Part shown: in pieces, positions 50,917 to 58,729 of the stretch | Numbering within the stretch: the first letter of the stretch is position 1 | Layout: every line of letters starts with the position of its first letter | Source of the DNA: Lentzea pudingi | Lineage (GTDB): Bacteria > Actinomycetota > Actinomycetes > Mycobacteriales > Pseudonocardiaceae | Reading direction: 5' to 3' | Assembly (NCBI RefSeq): GCF_014646255.1 | Contig: NZ_BMNC01000010.1 | Coordinates: 176,634 to 240,633, forward strand | DNA: 64,000 nt | Notes under the pieces: generated by a model | The model's input: only the letters and a program-made list of their open reading frames with translations | What the model was told of the DNA's origin: nothing | Databases searched by the model: none | Position numbers and translations under genes: made by a program

Positions 50917-51912
50917 GTGACTTCTCTGGATCTCGCACAGCAGCGTCTGAGGGCGTTCGCGGAAGAGGCCTCGGCGATCTCGCCGCTGTACGAACACCTC
51001 GCGTCGCGTGCTGCCGCCGATCCGGAGGTCGCCGACCTGCTGACCGCCGCCAGCGAGGACAACGCCACGGGCGAGCTCCTGCTGGCGGCGGCGCACCGGC
51101 TCGTGCAGGCCGAGCCGTTCCACCAGCTCTCGAACTACTACCCGTCGCTCGGCGGGACGTACGGCGCGGACGAGAGCACCTGGCCGCTGTTCCGCGACTT
51201 CCTGCTGGAACGCGGCGACCGCGTGCGGGCCCTGGTGAGCACGCAGGTGATCCAGACCAACGAGGTGAAGCGCGCGGCCCTGCTCTACCCGGCCGTCGCC
51301 GCCGCGGCCAAGCAGGCGGGCGCGCCGATCGGGCTCGTGGAGGTCGCGACGACGGCCGGACTGCTGCTCGGCCTCGACCAGTACTCGTACCGGTACCAGA
51401 CCGCGGAGGCGGGCCAGGTCGTCGCGGGGCCCACCAAGGCCGCGCTCGGGCTGCATTGCGCGCTGGAGCTCGCTCCCGGCGCCGCGCTGCCGAAGCTGCC
51501 CAAGACGGTCAAGGTGGCCGCGAAGGCGGGCATCGGGGTCGCGCCCGCCGACCTGACCGACGAGGACGCCTACGCGTGGCTGGAGGCCTGCGTGTGGGCC
51601 GACCAGCCGGAGCGCCTGCGCCTGTTCGGGGTGGCGTGCGGGGTGCTGCGCAAGAACCCGCCGCGCCTGGTGGCCGGCGACCCGGTCGCGGACCTCGCCA
51701 AGGCGGTCGAGCCGATCGACGCGCCGCTCGTCGTCATCACGAGCGGGTCCGGACTCGACCTCGTGCCCGCATTGTCGGCTTTGGGCAGAGAAGTCTGGTG
51801 GGCCGCGCACGAGGCCGGTGAGCTGCGGCTCGTCCGTGTCGGTGCGTCGGGCGCGGAGACGGCCGTCCTGGCGACCACCGAGGCCCACGGGCAACGTCTC
51901 GTTTGGCGTTGA
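50917..51912 (+). CDS. DUF2332 family protein (paralogue 2)
   Basis: This 331-residue protein resembles the 47474 gene product: FHQLSNYYPSLGGTYG, TQVIQTNEVKRAALLYPAVAAAA, GLVEVATTAGLLLGLDQYSYRYQ and ACVWADQPERLRLF. The GAS-GG loop is changed to ATTAGLLL, so any SAM-like binding may be lost in this copy. GTG 50917 overlaps the MaoC stop region (AGTGAAGTG) and the two genes are probably co-expressed, although the functions seem unrelated. Confidence 0.83.
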   Translation: MTSLDLAQQRLRAFAEEASAISPLYEHLASRAAADPEVADLLTAASEDNATGELLLAAAHRLVQAEPFHQLSNYYPSLGGTYGADESTWPLFRDFLLERGDRVRALVSTQVIQTNEVKRAALLYPAVAAAAKQAGAPIGLVEVATTAGLLLGLDQYSYRYQTAEAGQVVAGPTKAALGLHCALELAPGAALPKLPKTVKVAAKAGIGVAPADLTDEDAYAWLEACVWADQPERLRLFGVACGVLRKNPPRLVAGDPVADLAKAVEPIDAPLVVITSGSGLDLVPALSALGREVWWAAHEAGELRLVRVGASGAETAVLATTEAHGQRLVWR

Positions 51913-51941
51913 GCCGCCCGCCCCGATCGGTTGAACCCTGA

Positions 51942-52361
51942 TCAGGTCCTGGGCAGGCAGTTCCAGGCAGAGAGCGCTTCCACGAGCCCGTCGGTGGTCG
52001 GGAGTGTGTCCAAGGTCGCACCGTCGACCCAAGCGACATCCGATGCGTCGTCGCCCGCTCGGAGCACACCCGACGTGACCTGGCATTCGTAGTCGAAGAT
52101 CAGGAAAACCCCGTTCGGGGCCGGTCGCTCCACGTGGCCGACGAGGCGTCCGACGGTGACGGAGAGTCCTGTTTCCTCAGCGAGTTCCCTAGTCACGGCC
52201 GTCTCATCCGCCTCACCAGGCTCCACGCGCCCGCCCGGTATCGACCACATGCCCTCACCAGGCGGATTGGCGCGTCGCACGAGCAGCAGTCGCCCGATCG
52301 AGTCATGGACGATGGCTCCGACGCAACGGATCGTGCGCTTGCTGCTGGCCGTCACGATCAC
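51942..52361 (-). CDS. Nudix hydrolase
   Basis: This 139-residue protein has the full Nudix box GGRVEPGEADETAVTRELAEETGL, with all box glutamates present. It starts with IRCVGAIVHDSIGRLLLVRRANPPGEGMWSIPGG and ends like ADP-ribose/MutT-type members. Substrate is unknown. Another Nudix gene is at 27975; they are not close paralogues. GTG 52361 is the start. Confidence 0.9.
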   Translation of the reverse strand: MIVTASSKRTIRCVGAIVHDSIGRLLLVRRANPPGEGMWSIPGGRVEPGEADETAVTRELAEETGLSVTVGRLVGHVERPAPNGVFLIFDYECQVTSGVLRAGDDASDVAWVDGATLDTLPTTDGLVEALSAWNCLPRT

Positions 52362-52495
52362 GAAGCGTAGTCACACCGGATCGGCGGTGCTGTCCGCTAC
52401 CCCGGCTGCGGTACAAATCTCCCAAGGTGCTTAATCGTGCTGTACAACGGTCACGAACGGCGCCAAACGGGTGCGACGCGGACGGGGTGGACACC

Positions 52496-52654
52496 GTGAA
52501 CTTGAAGAAGATTCTCACTTTCGCTGGAATCGCCTTGCTGTTGTTCTTCCTGATCGCGGAGCCTCAGCAGGCGGCCCAACTCGTGCAGAACATCCTCAAC
52601 TCGTTGCGAACCGCGGCCGAAGCGCTGATCACGTTCGTGCGTTCCGTCTTCTAG
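52496..52654 (+). CDS. 52-residue single-helix membrane protein
   Basis: VNLKKILTFAGIALLLFFLI starts a small protein with one membrane helix (residues 5-21), followed by an amphipathic helix (PQQAAQLVQNILNSLRTAAEALITFVRSVF). It resembles small actinobacterial proteins placed before the PH-domain gene; no function is known. GTG 52496 was chosen; GTG 52487 is in frame. Confidence 0.65.
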   Translation: MNLKKILTFAGIALLLFFLIAEPQQAAQLVQNILNSLRTAAEALITFVRSVF

Positions 52655-52732
52655 TCTGGTACCAGCCACCCGCCGGGGTGGCGGAGCAGGTCAGACAGGG
52701 CACTGCCTGGTACCAGGAAAGGCTGGTAGCGC

Positions 52733-53293
52733 ATGTTCGCACCACGTGATCCGGACGACTACCTGCTGTCGAGCGAGCGTCGGGTCATCCGGGTGCGCAG
52801 GCACTGGTCCTACCTGATCTGGGACGTCCTGGAGGCGGCGGCACTGCTCGCCGGCTTCATGATGATCTCGTACCTGGCCCCGGCGGACGCGGCCGTGATC
52901 CAGAACGTGCTGTGGTACGGAGCGCTGCTGGTCCTCCTGCGGCTCTCCTACTTCATCATCGAGTGGTGGGTGGAGCGCATCGTCGTCACCGACAAGCGCT
53001 TCATGCTGACCTCGGGCGTCTTCGAGACCAAGGTCGCGATGATGCCCATCAGCAAGGTCACCGACCTCACCTACGAGCGCACCGTCAGCGGACGCATGTT
53101 CGGCTTCGGCACGCTCATCGTGGAGTCGGCGGGTCAGATCCAGGCGCTGAACCGCCTGGAGTACCTGCCGGACCCGGAAGAGGTCTACGACGCCATCTCG
53201 GAGCTGACCTTCGGCGACAAGAAGGCCCAGGCCGAGCGGTTCTCGATGATCAAGGCCCAGCGCGCCGCGCGCGGCAAGAAGATGGTCCCGTAA
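52733..53293 (+). CDS. PH-domain (bPH2-type) membrane protein
   Basis: This 186-residue protein has two membrane helices (about residues 27-46 and 55-75), then a bacterial PH-like domain: WVERIVVTDKRFMLTSGVFETKVAMMPISKVTDLTYERTVSGRMFGFGTLIVESAGQIQAL. Such proteins are common in actinobacteria (YdbS/YdbT-like); the role is unknown but membrane-associated. The ATG is preceded by AAAGGCTGG. The PHP gene follows 36 bases later. Confidence 0.87.
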   Translation: MFAPRDPDDYLLSSERRVIRVRRHWSYLIWDVLEAAALLAGFMMISYLAPADAAVIQNVLWYGALLVLLRLSYFIIEWWVERIVVTDKRFMLTSGVFETKVAMMPISKVTDLTYERTVSGRMFGFGTLIVESAGQIQALNRLEYLPDPEEVYDAISELTFGDKKAQAERFSMIKAQRAARGKKMVP

Positions 53294-53329
53294 CACGGGT
53301 CGTTCACCACGTCGTCCACACTGGACGAC

Positions 53330-54187
53330 GTGGTCATCGATCTGCACACCCATTCGTCCGAGTCCGACGGCACCGACAGCCCTGCCGACCTGGTGAGGGC
53401 GGCGGCCCTGGCCGGGCTCGACGCGGTGGCGATCACGGACCACGACACGGCGGCCGGCTGGGCCGAGGCCGAGGCGGCGCTGCCGACCGGGCTGAGGCTC
53501 GTGCGGGGCGCCGAGCTGTCGTGTTCCTCCGCTGACGGCTACGGCCACACCATCACCGTTCATCTGCTGGCGTACCTGTACGACCCGACGCACGCCATGC
53601 TGATGAAGGAACAGTCGCGCCTGCGTGAGGAGCGGCGTTCGCGGCTGCAGAAGATGGCCGAGATGATGCAGGCCGACGGCTTCCCGATCGACCCGGTCGA
53701 CCTGATGTCCCGCCTGCCGTTCGACGCGCCGGCCGGACGCCCGCACCTCGCCCAGGCGCTGATCCGCGCCGGGGTGGTGACGTCGGTCGACGAGGCGTTC
53801 GCGACGTTCCTGACCGGCGGTCAGTACTACGTCGGCCGCACCGACACCCCCGTCGAGCGCGCGATCGAGATGATCACCGAGGCCGGCGGCGTCACCGTGC
53901 TGGCCCACCCCTTCGCCCGTTCCCGCGGCCCCGTCGTGGCGCCCTCGGTGGTGCGTGCGCTGGCTTCTCTCGGCCTCGCCGGGGTCGAGGTGGACCACCC
54001 GGACCACGATCCCGAGACGCGGCGGTCGCTGCGGGAACTTGCCGACTCGCTGGGCCTGATCGTCACCGGGTCGAGTGACTACCACGGCACGAACAAGACG
54101 GTGCGGCTCGGCGCGGAGACGACGGCGCCGGAAATGCTGGATGCTCTGGCCGAGAGGGCGACGGGCTGCAAGATCCTCGTGGGATAG
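53330..54187 (+). CDS. PHP-domain phosphoesterase (TrpH/RnAm-like)
   Basis: This 285-residue protein has the PHP metal motifs DLHTHSSESDGTDSP, AITDHDTAAG, LRLVRGAELSC, VTVLAHPFAR and GSSDYHG. The family dephosphorylates 3',5'-bisphosphate nucleotides or the 5'-ends of short RNA (RnAm/YciV). GTG 53330 starts with VIDLHTHSS. It lies in a co-directional run with the PH-domain and MarC-like genes. Confidence 0.9.
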   Translation: MVIDLHTHSSESDGTDSPADLVRAAALAGLDAVAITDHDTAAGWAEAEAALPTGLRLVRGAELSCSSADGYGHTITVHLLAYLYDPTHAMLMKEQSRLREERRSRLQKMAEMMQADGFPIDPVDLMSRLPFDAPAGRPHLAQALIRAGVVTSVDEAFATFLTGGQYYVGRTDTPVERAIEMITEAGGVTVLAHPFARSRGPVVAPSVVRALASLGLAGVEVDHPDHDPETRRSLRELADSLGLIVTGSSDYHGTNKTVRLGAETTAPEMLDALAERATGCKILVG

Positions 54188-54199
54188 GGCGGTGTTCTC

Positions 54200-54814
54200 G
54201 TGTTCAACCTGCGGCTCTTCATCGAGGCCTCGATCACGCTGCTGGTGATCATGGACCCGCCGGGGACCGTGCCGGTCTTCCTGGGCCTGGTGGGCCGCAA
54301 GTCGCGCGAGGCCCGCAAGAGCGCGGCACGGCAGGGCGTGCTGGTGTCGTTCCTGGTCATCACGCTGTTCGCCGTCGCGGGCAACTCGATCCTGGCGTAC
54401 ATGCACATCGGCATCCCCGCCCTGCAGGGCGCGGGCGGGCTGCTGCTGTTGCTGATCGCCCTCGACCTGCTGACGGGCAAGGGCGCGACCAACCACCCCG
54501 AGGTCGAGGACGTGAACATCGCCCTGGTGCCGCTGGGGACGCCGCTGCTCGCGGGCCCCGGTGCGATCGCGGCGACGATCGTGTTCGTGCGGCAGGCGGA
54601 CGGGGCTTGGGGTTCCTACTTCGCGCTGGCCGCGGCGATCGTGGCCGTGCACCTCGTGCTGCTGGGGACGCTGCGGTCCGCCGGGCTGCTGATCAAGGTG
54701 TTCAAGGAGAGCGGGATCCTGCTGATGGCCAAGATCGCCGGTCTGCTGCTGGCCGCGATCGCCGTGCAGCTGGTCGCGTCGTCGGTGCAGGGGTTCATCA
54801 CGTCCGGGGTCTAG
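54200..54814 (+). CDS. MarC-family integral membrane protein
   Basis: This 204-residue membrane protein has six helices and the MarC features ITLLVIMDPPGTVPVFLGL (first helix), GIPALQGAGGLLLLLIALDLL, and PLGTPLLAGPGAIAATIVFV (repeat of the pore-like motif). Related proteins were once linked with multiple-antibiotic resistance, but the transport role is unclear. The GTG follows GGGCGGTG 12 bases after the PHP stop. The stop overlaps the convergent ArsC-like gene. Confidence 0.9.
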   Translation: MFNLRLFIEASITLLVIMDPPGTVPVFLGLVGRKSREARKSAARQGVLVSFLVITLFAVAGNSILAYMHIGIPALQGAGGLLLLLIALDLLTGKGATNHPEVEDVNIALVPLGTPLLAGPGAIAATIVFVRQADGAWGSYFALAAAIVAVHLVLLGTLRSAGLLIKVFKESGILLMAKIAGLLLAAIAVQLVASSVQGFITSGV

Positions 54815-55113
54815 CGCTCGATGTGCGCCTTGTCGCCGTCGATGATGATCGGGCGTTCGATGAGGCTCGGGTTGGCGACCATGTGCTCGATCCACTTCGC
54901 GCGGTCGTGTTCGAGAGTTTTCGGGTACGCGGGTTCCTTGGTGCGCGCGATCTCCCAGGGCTCTTTGCCGAGCAGCGTGAGGACGTGGTCGAGCTCCTCG
55001 GCTGATGGCGCGTCGTCGAGGTAGCGGCGTTCGGTGTACTCGACGCCGCTGTCGTCCAGGCGCTGCTTGGCGGCGCGGCTCTTGGAACAGCGCGGGTTGT
55101 GCCAGATCTCCAT
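54811..55113 (-). CDS. ArsC/Spx-family protein
   Basis: This 100-residue protein has the ArsC pattern: EIWHNPRCSKSRAAKQRLDD (active Cys in HNPRCSKSR), VEYTERRYLDDAPSAEEL, and IERPIIIDGDKAHIER at the end. The Cys-x-x-Ser arrangement fits glutaredoxin-type arsenate reductase (ArsC), though many such actinobacterial genes are not arsenate-specific. No arsenic genes are nearby. It starts with ATG at 55113. The 3' end overlaps the MarC gene. Confidence 0.87.
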   Translation of the reverse strand: MEIWHNPRCSKSRAAKQRLDDSGVEYTERRYLDDAPSAEELDHVLTLLGKEPWEIARTKEPAYPKTLEHDRAKWIEHMVANPSLIERPIIIDGDKAHIER

Positions 55114-55123
55114 GCGGCGAAAT

Positions 55124-55265
55124 GTAGCGAGTTCGTGCCGGTCGTCCGGTCAACCGCCGGTGTCGAATTCGGCGGAGCCCAATTCGGCGCCGGCGATTCG
55201 GCCGGACGACCGGCTTCTCGACGAACTCGCCGCCATCTGCGGAGCAGGGGCGATCCAGCACTGTC
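55124..55265 (-). repeat. Structured interspersed repeat, copy B (inverted)
   Basis: Opposite-orientation match of the 31742-31880 element. Arms on the + strand: GCGAGTTCG (55127-55135) with CGAACTCGC (55222-55230); GGTCGTCCGG (55140-55149) with CCGGACGACC (55202-55211); inner stem 55155-55169 with 55181-55195, here CGCCGGTGTCGAATT against AATTCGGCGCCGGCG. Pairing holds with G-T pairs although the inner-stem sequence differs from copy A. It lies between the ArsC-like and RecB-like genes. Confidence 0.85.
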
Positions 55266-55290
55266 AGGGGTGCTGAGTAACTTGGTTGGG

Positions 55291-56130
55291 GTGGAACAAC
55301 TCGGCTTCGACTTCGGCACCGCGGCACCCCGCCGGCTCGTGCGCGTCACGCCCGCGAAGCTGTCGACGTGGACCAGCTGCCCGCGCCGCTTCCGGATGAC
55401 GTACCTCGACCGGCCCTCGCCCCCGCGGGGCGGTGCCTGGGCGCACAACACGCTGGGTGCCGTGGTCCACAACGCCCTGAAGGCCCTCTTCGACCTGCCG
55501 CCCGAGCGCCGCACGCCGGACCAGGCCGTGGCCCTGCTCAACCGGCAGTGGAAGTCCGAGGGTTTCCGCGACGTCGACCAGGCCGCCGAGTACCGCACCC
55601 GTGCCCAGGGGTGGGTGCACGGGTACGTCTCCGCGCTGGACGTCGACTTCGAACCGCTGGGTGTGGAGCGGTGGGTCTCCTCCCCGACGGAGCGCATCGT
55701 GGCCGAGGGCCGGGTCGACCGCATCGACCACCGGGACGGTGAACTGGTCATCGTCGACTACAAGACCGGGCGTCACGTCCTGACCTCGGACGACGCCCGA
55801 GGCTCCCAAGCGCTCGCCCTGTACGCCCTGGCTGCCCGCCGCACGCTGCGCAAGCCGTGCCGCCGGGTCGAGTTGCACCACCTGCCGTCCGGCTCGGTCG
55901 CGTCCTGGGAGCACACGGAGGAGTCGCTCGCCCGGCACGTGCGGCGGGCGGAGGAGGCGGCCGACGAGATCGACCTCGCCACCGAGACCCTGAAGGCCGG
56001 CGGGGACCAGGAGGTCCTCTTCCCGCCGGTGACCGGGAGGCAGTGCCAGTGGTGCGACTTCCGGCGGAGTTGTGCGGAGGGGCAGGCGGCGGCGCCGTCG
56101 CTCGACCCGTGGGCGTTGCTGGCGCCTTAA
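55291..56130 (+). CDS. PD-(D/E)XK (RecB/Cas4-like) nuclease with probable Fe-S cluster
   Basis: This 279-residue protein starts with VTPAKLSTWTSCPRRFRMTYL and has GAVVHNALKALFDLP and the nuclease core AEGRVDRIDHRDGELVIVDYKTG (Asp, Glu/Asp and Lys catalytic residues), QALALYALAAR and the C-terminal CQWCDFRRSCAEG. One early Cys (TSC) and three late ones (CxxCx5C) match the 4Fe-4S pattern of AddB/Cas4-type nucleases. It is the single-domain RecB family; no helicase or CRISPR genes are nearby. GTG 55291 was chosen; GTG 55270 is in frame. Confidence 0.87.
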   Translation: MEQLGFDFGTAAPRRLVRVTPAKLSTWTSCPRRFRMTYLDRPSPPRGGAWAHNTLGAVVHNALKALFDLPPERRTPDQAVALLNRQWKSEGFRDVDQAAEYRTRAQGWVHGYVSALDVDFEPLGVERWVSSPTERIVAEGRVDRIDHRDGELVIVDYKTGRHVLTSDDARGSQALALYALAARRTLRKPCRRVELHHLPSGSVASWEHTEESLARHVRRAEEAADEIDLATETLKAGGDQEVLFPPVTGRQCQWCDFRRSCAEGQAAAPSLDPWALLAP

Positions 56131-56203
56131 GGGTGCCGGGGCTTTCGTGGGGGTGTTCGGGCCATGCCAGCCCGGACGCCCGTGGACCCGTAGGGTGGCT
56201 CGG

Positions 56204-56506
56204 GTGGACGTGGAAGCAGCAAAGCGACCGTCGCGGACCTACGGATTCCTGCGCGCCGTGAGCGGTGTGCTCGCCGTGGGCATGGTGCTTCTTGCTCTGG
56301 GGAACATCGGCGTCCAGTTCTACGCGAACTCCCGCGACCTGCCGGGGCCTGGGACGTTGTCCGTCGTCGCGCACGTGGTGGCGGCGCTGCTGGTGGTCAG
56401 TGCGCAGATCGTCGCTGACCGGTACGCGGACTGGAAGGCGCCGGTCGCGTCGCTCGTGGTGCTCGTGGTGAGCGCGGCGACGCTCTGGACGTTCTGGTGG
56501 GCCTAG
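56204..56506 (+). CDS. Small membrane protein of unknown family
   Basis: This 100-residue protein has a short N-terminal cytoplasmic part (VDVEAAKRPSRTYG) and three membrane helices (about 16-36, 50-68 and 75-95). No known motif is present. It is separate from the nuclease gene by 73 bases. GTG 56204 was chosen since MDVEAAKRPSRTYGFLRAV forms a proper N-terminus. A LuxR remnant lies directly after it on the other strand. Confidence 0.65.
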   Translation: MDVEAAKRPSRTYGFLRAVSGVLAVGMVLLALGNIGVQFYANSRDLPGPGTLSVVAHVVAALLVVSAQIVADRYADWKAPVASLVVLVVSAATLWTFWWA

Positions 56507-56513
56507 TCCCGGG

Positions 56514-56630
56514 TCAGGCCGTCGCCGCGTTGCTCTGGATCAGCCCTGCCTTCAGCGCCTGCGCCCGGTTCGAGACGCCCAGCTTGTCGTAGAGGCGTGA
56601 GACATAGGTCTTGGCCGTCGAGGGCGGCAC
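56514..56630 (-). pseudogene. LuxR-family regulator remnant (C-terminal helix-turn-helix only)
   Basis: Read on the minus strand, 56630 to the stop at 56514 gives VPPSTAKTYVSRLYDKLGVSNRAQALKAGLI and a short tail, the exact C-terminal half of a LuxR/NarL helix-turn-helix. The upstream part is replaced by sequence matching, on the + strand, a prepilin-peptidase end. No receiver or dimerisation part remains. It is a 5'-truncated remnant. Confidence 0.75.
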
Positions 56631-56841
56631 GTTCGGCGCGCTCGGCCGGGCGGTGCTTGGCGGGCTGGCGCTCGCGTGGCTCGGCTGGCCGGAGCTGGTG
56701 TTCGGCGCCGCCCTCGCGTTCGTCCTGTCGGCCGTCGTGTCGCTGGTCCTGTTGCTCCTGCGGCGGATCACGCTGAAGAGCGCGCTGCCCTTCGGGCCGT
56801 TCATGCTGCTCGGCGCGTTCGTCGCCGTCCTGGGTCATTGA
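56611..56841 (+). pseudogene. A24 prepilin-peptidase remnant (C-terminal end only)
   Basis: From about 56626 to the stop at 56841 the + strand encodes FGALGRAVLGGLALAWLGWPELVFGAALAF, then LVLLLLRRITLKSALPFGPFMLLGAFVAVL, the last two or three helices of an A24 (TadV/PilD-like) prepilin peptidase. The catalytic GxGD Asp and the N-terminal part are missing. It abuts the LuxR remnant at about 56625-56630. The 77-codon frame may be transcribed but should not be active as a peptidase. Confidence 0.7.
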
Positions 56842-56932
56842 CTGGGCAATCGCACTTCCGCCGGGGCCTTTGGACACCTACAGTGTGCTCTCGATCCGCT
56901 TGGGGAGGCGGTTCGACCACGGGGGGAAGCCG

Positions 56933-58246
56933 ATGGACGCGGGAGAAGTCGTTGGCACGCGTCGAGATTCGGTCGCGTTGCCGGTGCCGGTGCTGCTGGT
57001 GGTCGCGGGGTTCGCCGCGGCCGTGGTCGCGCAGGGCGGGTACTACCTGCCCGGCCGGGTGTTGTCCGCGGTGCTCGTCGGGGTGGCCGTCGTGCTGGCC
57101 CGCCCGAGGCCGAACCTCCTCATGGGACTGGGCGGAGCGTTCGCGGCGTGGGCGTTGCTGCGCGGGGTGCTCGAAGGCGACGTGCTCTCGGGGCTGCCGT
57201 CGGTGGCCGCCGCGGGTGTCTTCGTCGGTGCCGCGGTCGTTGCGGCACAGGCTGATCGCGACCAGCGCGAGTTTCTCGCGACGGTCCTCACCGGTGTCGG
57301 TGCGCTGGTCGGGCTCACCGGGTGGGTGGCCGTGGTGTTCCGGCTGCCGTCGTGGTCGACCGTCGCGGAGGGGTTGCTGCGGGCGGGGTCGACCCTGACC
57401 TACCCGAACGCCGCCGCCGCGGTGATGGCGGCGACCGCCGTGTTGTCGCTGGTCCTGCGGCCGACGTTGTTCACGGCGGTGACGAGTTTCCTGCTGTGCG
57501 CGGGAATCGGCGCGACGATGAGCCGTGCCGGGGTGATCGCGCTGCTCGCCGGGTTGCTGGCGCTGTGCGCGTCGCAGGGTGTCGTGGCGACGCTGACCGC
57601 CGCCGTGCCACCGCTGCTCGGGGCCGTGGTGGCGGTGGGCGCCCTGCTGCCGTCGATGCGGGTGGCCGACGAACCGGAACCGCTGCTCGCGGTCGCGGGG
57701 CTGGTCGCCGGTGCCCTGGTCGCGGTGGGACTGCCCAGGCTGGGCCGGTTCGCCGTACCGGTCGTGCTGCTGGTGCTCGCCGGTGGCGGGGTGGCCGTGT
57801 TCGCCTTCGCCGACCGCCTGGCCACGCGCGTCTCGTTCAGCTCACCCGACCGCACCGGGGCGACCGGGGCCGCGCTGGACCTCGTCGCGCGGACGCCGTT
57901 GCTCGGGACCGGTCCGGGGAACGGATCTTTTTTCTTCGACAGGGGCAACGAAGGCGCCCGTGTGATGCGTTATGTGCACAACGAGTACCTCCAGGTGCTC
58001 GTGGAGCTGGGGGTCGTCGGCTTGCTGGCCGCGCTGGGGGTCGTGGCCGCGGTGGTGGTCGGCCTGTGGCGCGGGCGCGGCACTCCGCTGTGGGCGGGGG
58101 CGACGGCGGCCGTCGTAGTTGTGCTCGTGCACAGCGGGTTCGACTTCCTGTGGCATCTGCCCGCCGTCTTGATCGTCGCCGGCCTCTGCGCCGGTCTGGG
58201 GTTTCCGTCCACTGAGGACGGGATGAGAGAGGGGACAGCAGCATGA
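56933..58246 (+). CDS. O-antigen ligase/Wzy-like membrane protein
   Basis: This 437-residue membrane protein has about twelve helices and the Wzy_C/WaaL features: LTYPNAAAAVMAATAVLSL, a loop ending RTPLLGTGPGNGSFFFDRG and VHNEYLQVLVELGVVGLLAAL (HNEYLQ is the hallmark). Such proteins polymerise or ligate lipid-linked glycans outside the membrane. It is followed and overlapped by a secreted protein gene (58243). GGGGGGAAG precedes the ATG. No glycan cluster is near, so the polymer is unknown. Confidence 0.85.
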   Translation: MDAGEVVGTRRDSVALPVPVLLVVAGFAAAVVAQGGYYLPGRVLSAVLVGVAVVLARPRPNLLMGLGGAFAAWALLRGVLEGDVLSGLPSVAAAGVFVGAAVVAAQADRDQREFLATVLTGVGALVGLTGWVAVVFRLPSWSTVAEGLLRAGSTLTYPNAAAAVMAATAVLSLVLRPTLFTAVTSFLLCAGIGATMSRAGVIALLAGLLALCASQGVVATLTAAVPPLLGAVVAVGALLPSMRVADEPEPLLAVAGLVAGALVAVGLPRLGRFAVPVVLLVLAGGGVAVFAFADRLATRVSFSSPDRTGATGAALDLVARTPLLGTGPGNGSFFFDRGNEGARVMRYVHNEYLQVLVELGVVGLLAALGVVAAVVVGLWRGRGTPLWAGATAAVVVVLVHSGFDFLWHLPAVLIVAGLCAGLGFPSTEDGMREGTAA

Positions 58247-58671
58247 AGAAGTTGACCGCGGGGAAGACGGCGGCGGTCGTGGCCGTGGCGGGTGGCGCGA
58301 TCCTCGCGTCCATCGCACCGGTCCTGGCCGATGTGAGCGCGCAGTCGCCTTCGCAGGCTCTCGTCAGAGTCGAGTCGCCGGCGAAGTGGAAGGCGCTGGG
58401 GGCTGCGGTCGAGGTCGACGTGACGTTCTCCTGCCCGGCCTCCCCGTCGCAGGGCTACGTGAACATCAGCATCAGCCAGACCGTGCTGGGCGGCGTGGCG
58501 TCCGGCGGGACGTCGAAGAGCGTCACGTGCACCGGCGCGTTCCAGACCATCAAGCTCAGCGTGACGGCGCAGAACCGGGCGTTCCGCTGGGGGACGGCCT
58601 ACGCCAAGGCGGAGCTGAGCTCGTGGCCGCACTCCGCGACGCACGAGGGTGAGATCCAGATCCGCCCGTGA
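58243..58671 (+). CDS. Secreted protein of unknown function
   Basis: This 142-residue protein starts with a Sec-type signal peptide (MKKLTAGKTAAVVAVAGGAI and on to VLADVSAQS). The mature part, about 112 residues, is beta-rich with two Cys (TFSCPASP and KSVTCTG) that can form one disulfide, like a small immunoglobulin-type fold. It overlaps the Wzy-like gene by ATGA, so it may serve the same glycan step. A stem-loop follows. Confidence 0.75.
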   Translation: MKKLTAGKTAAVVAVAGGAILASIAPVLADVSAQSPSQALVRVESPAKWKALGAAVEVDVTFSCPASPSQGYVNISISQTVLGGVASGGTSKSVTCTGAFQTIKLSVTAQNRAFRWGTAYAKAELSSWPHSATHEGEIQIRP

Positions 58672-58686
58672 CGCCCTGAGCGGTCG

Positions 58687-58720
58687 CGTTGGCACGTGAG
58701 GAAGTCCTTGCGTGCCAACG
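58687..58720 (+). terminator. Stem-loop after the secreted protein gene
   Basis: CGTTGGCACG and CGTGCCAACG are perfect 10-base arms; AGGA/TCCT inside can extend pairing. It separates convergent genes at 58671 and 58730. Confidence 0.85.
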
Positions 58721-58729
58721 TGGTGCGGC

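Noticed and set aside
54811..55113. Arsenic resistance locus
   Set aside because: Only a single ArsC/Spx-like gene is present; there is no arsR-acr3 partner. The ArsR gene at 44432 pairs with an SRPBCC gene instead.
52691..55327. A 2.6 kb open frame on the minus strand opposite four genes
   Set aside because: It is antisense to the PH-domain, PHP and MarC-like genes, which have clear motifs. High-GC DNA gives long open antisense frames; its protein is Arg/Gln-rich without a domain. Its upstream end covers the structured repeat, which is why it shares peptides with the 31.7 kb region.
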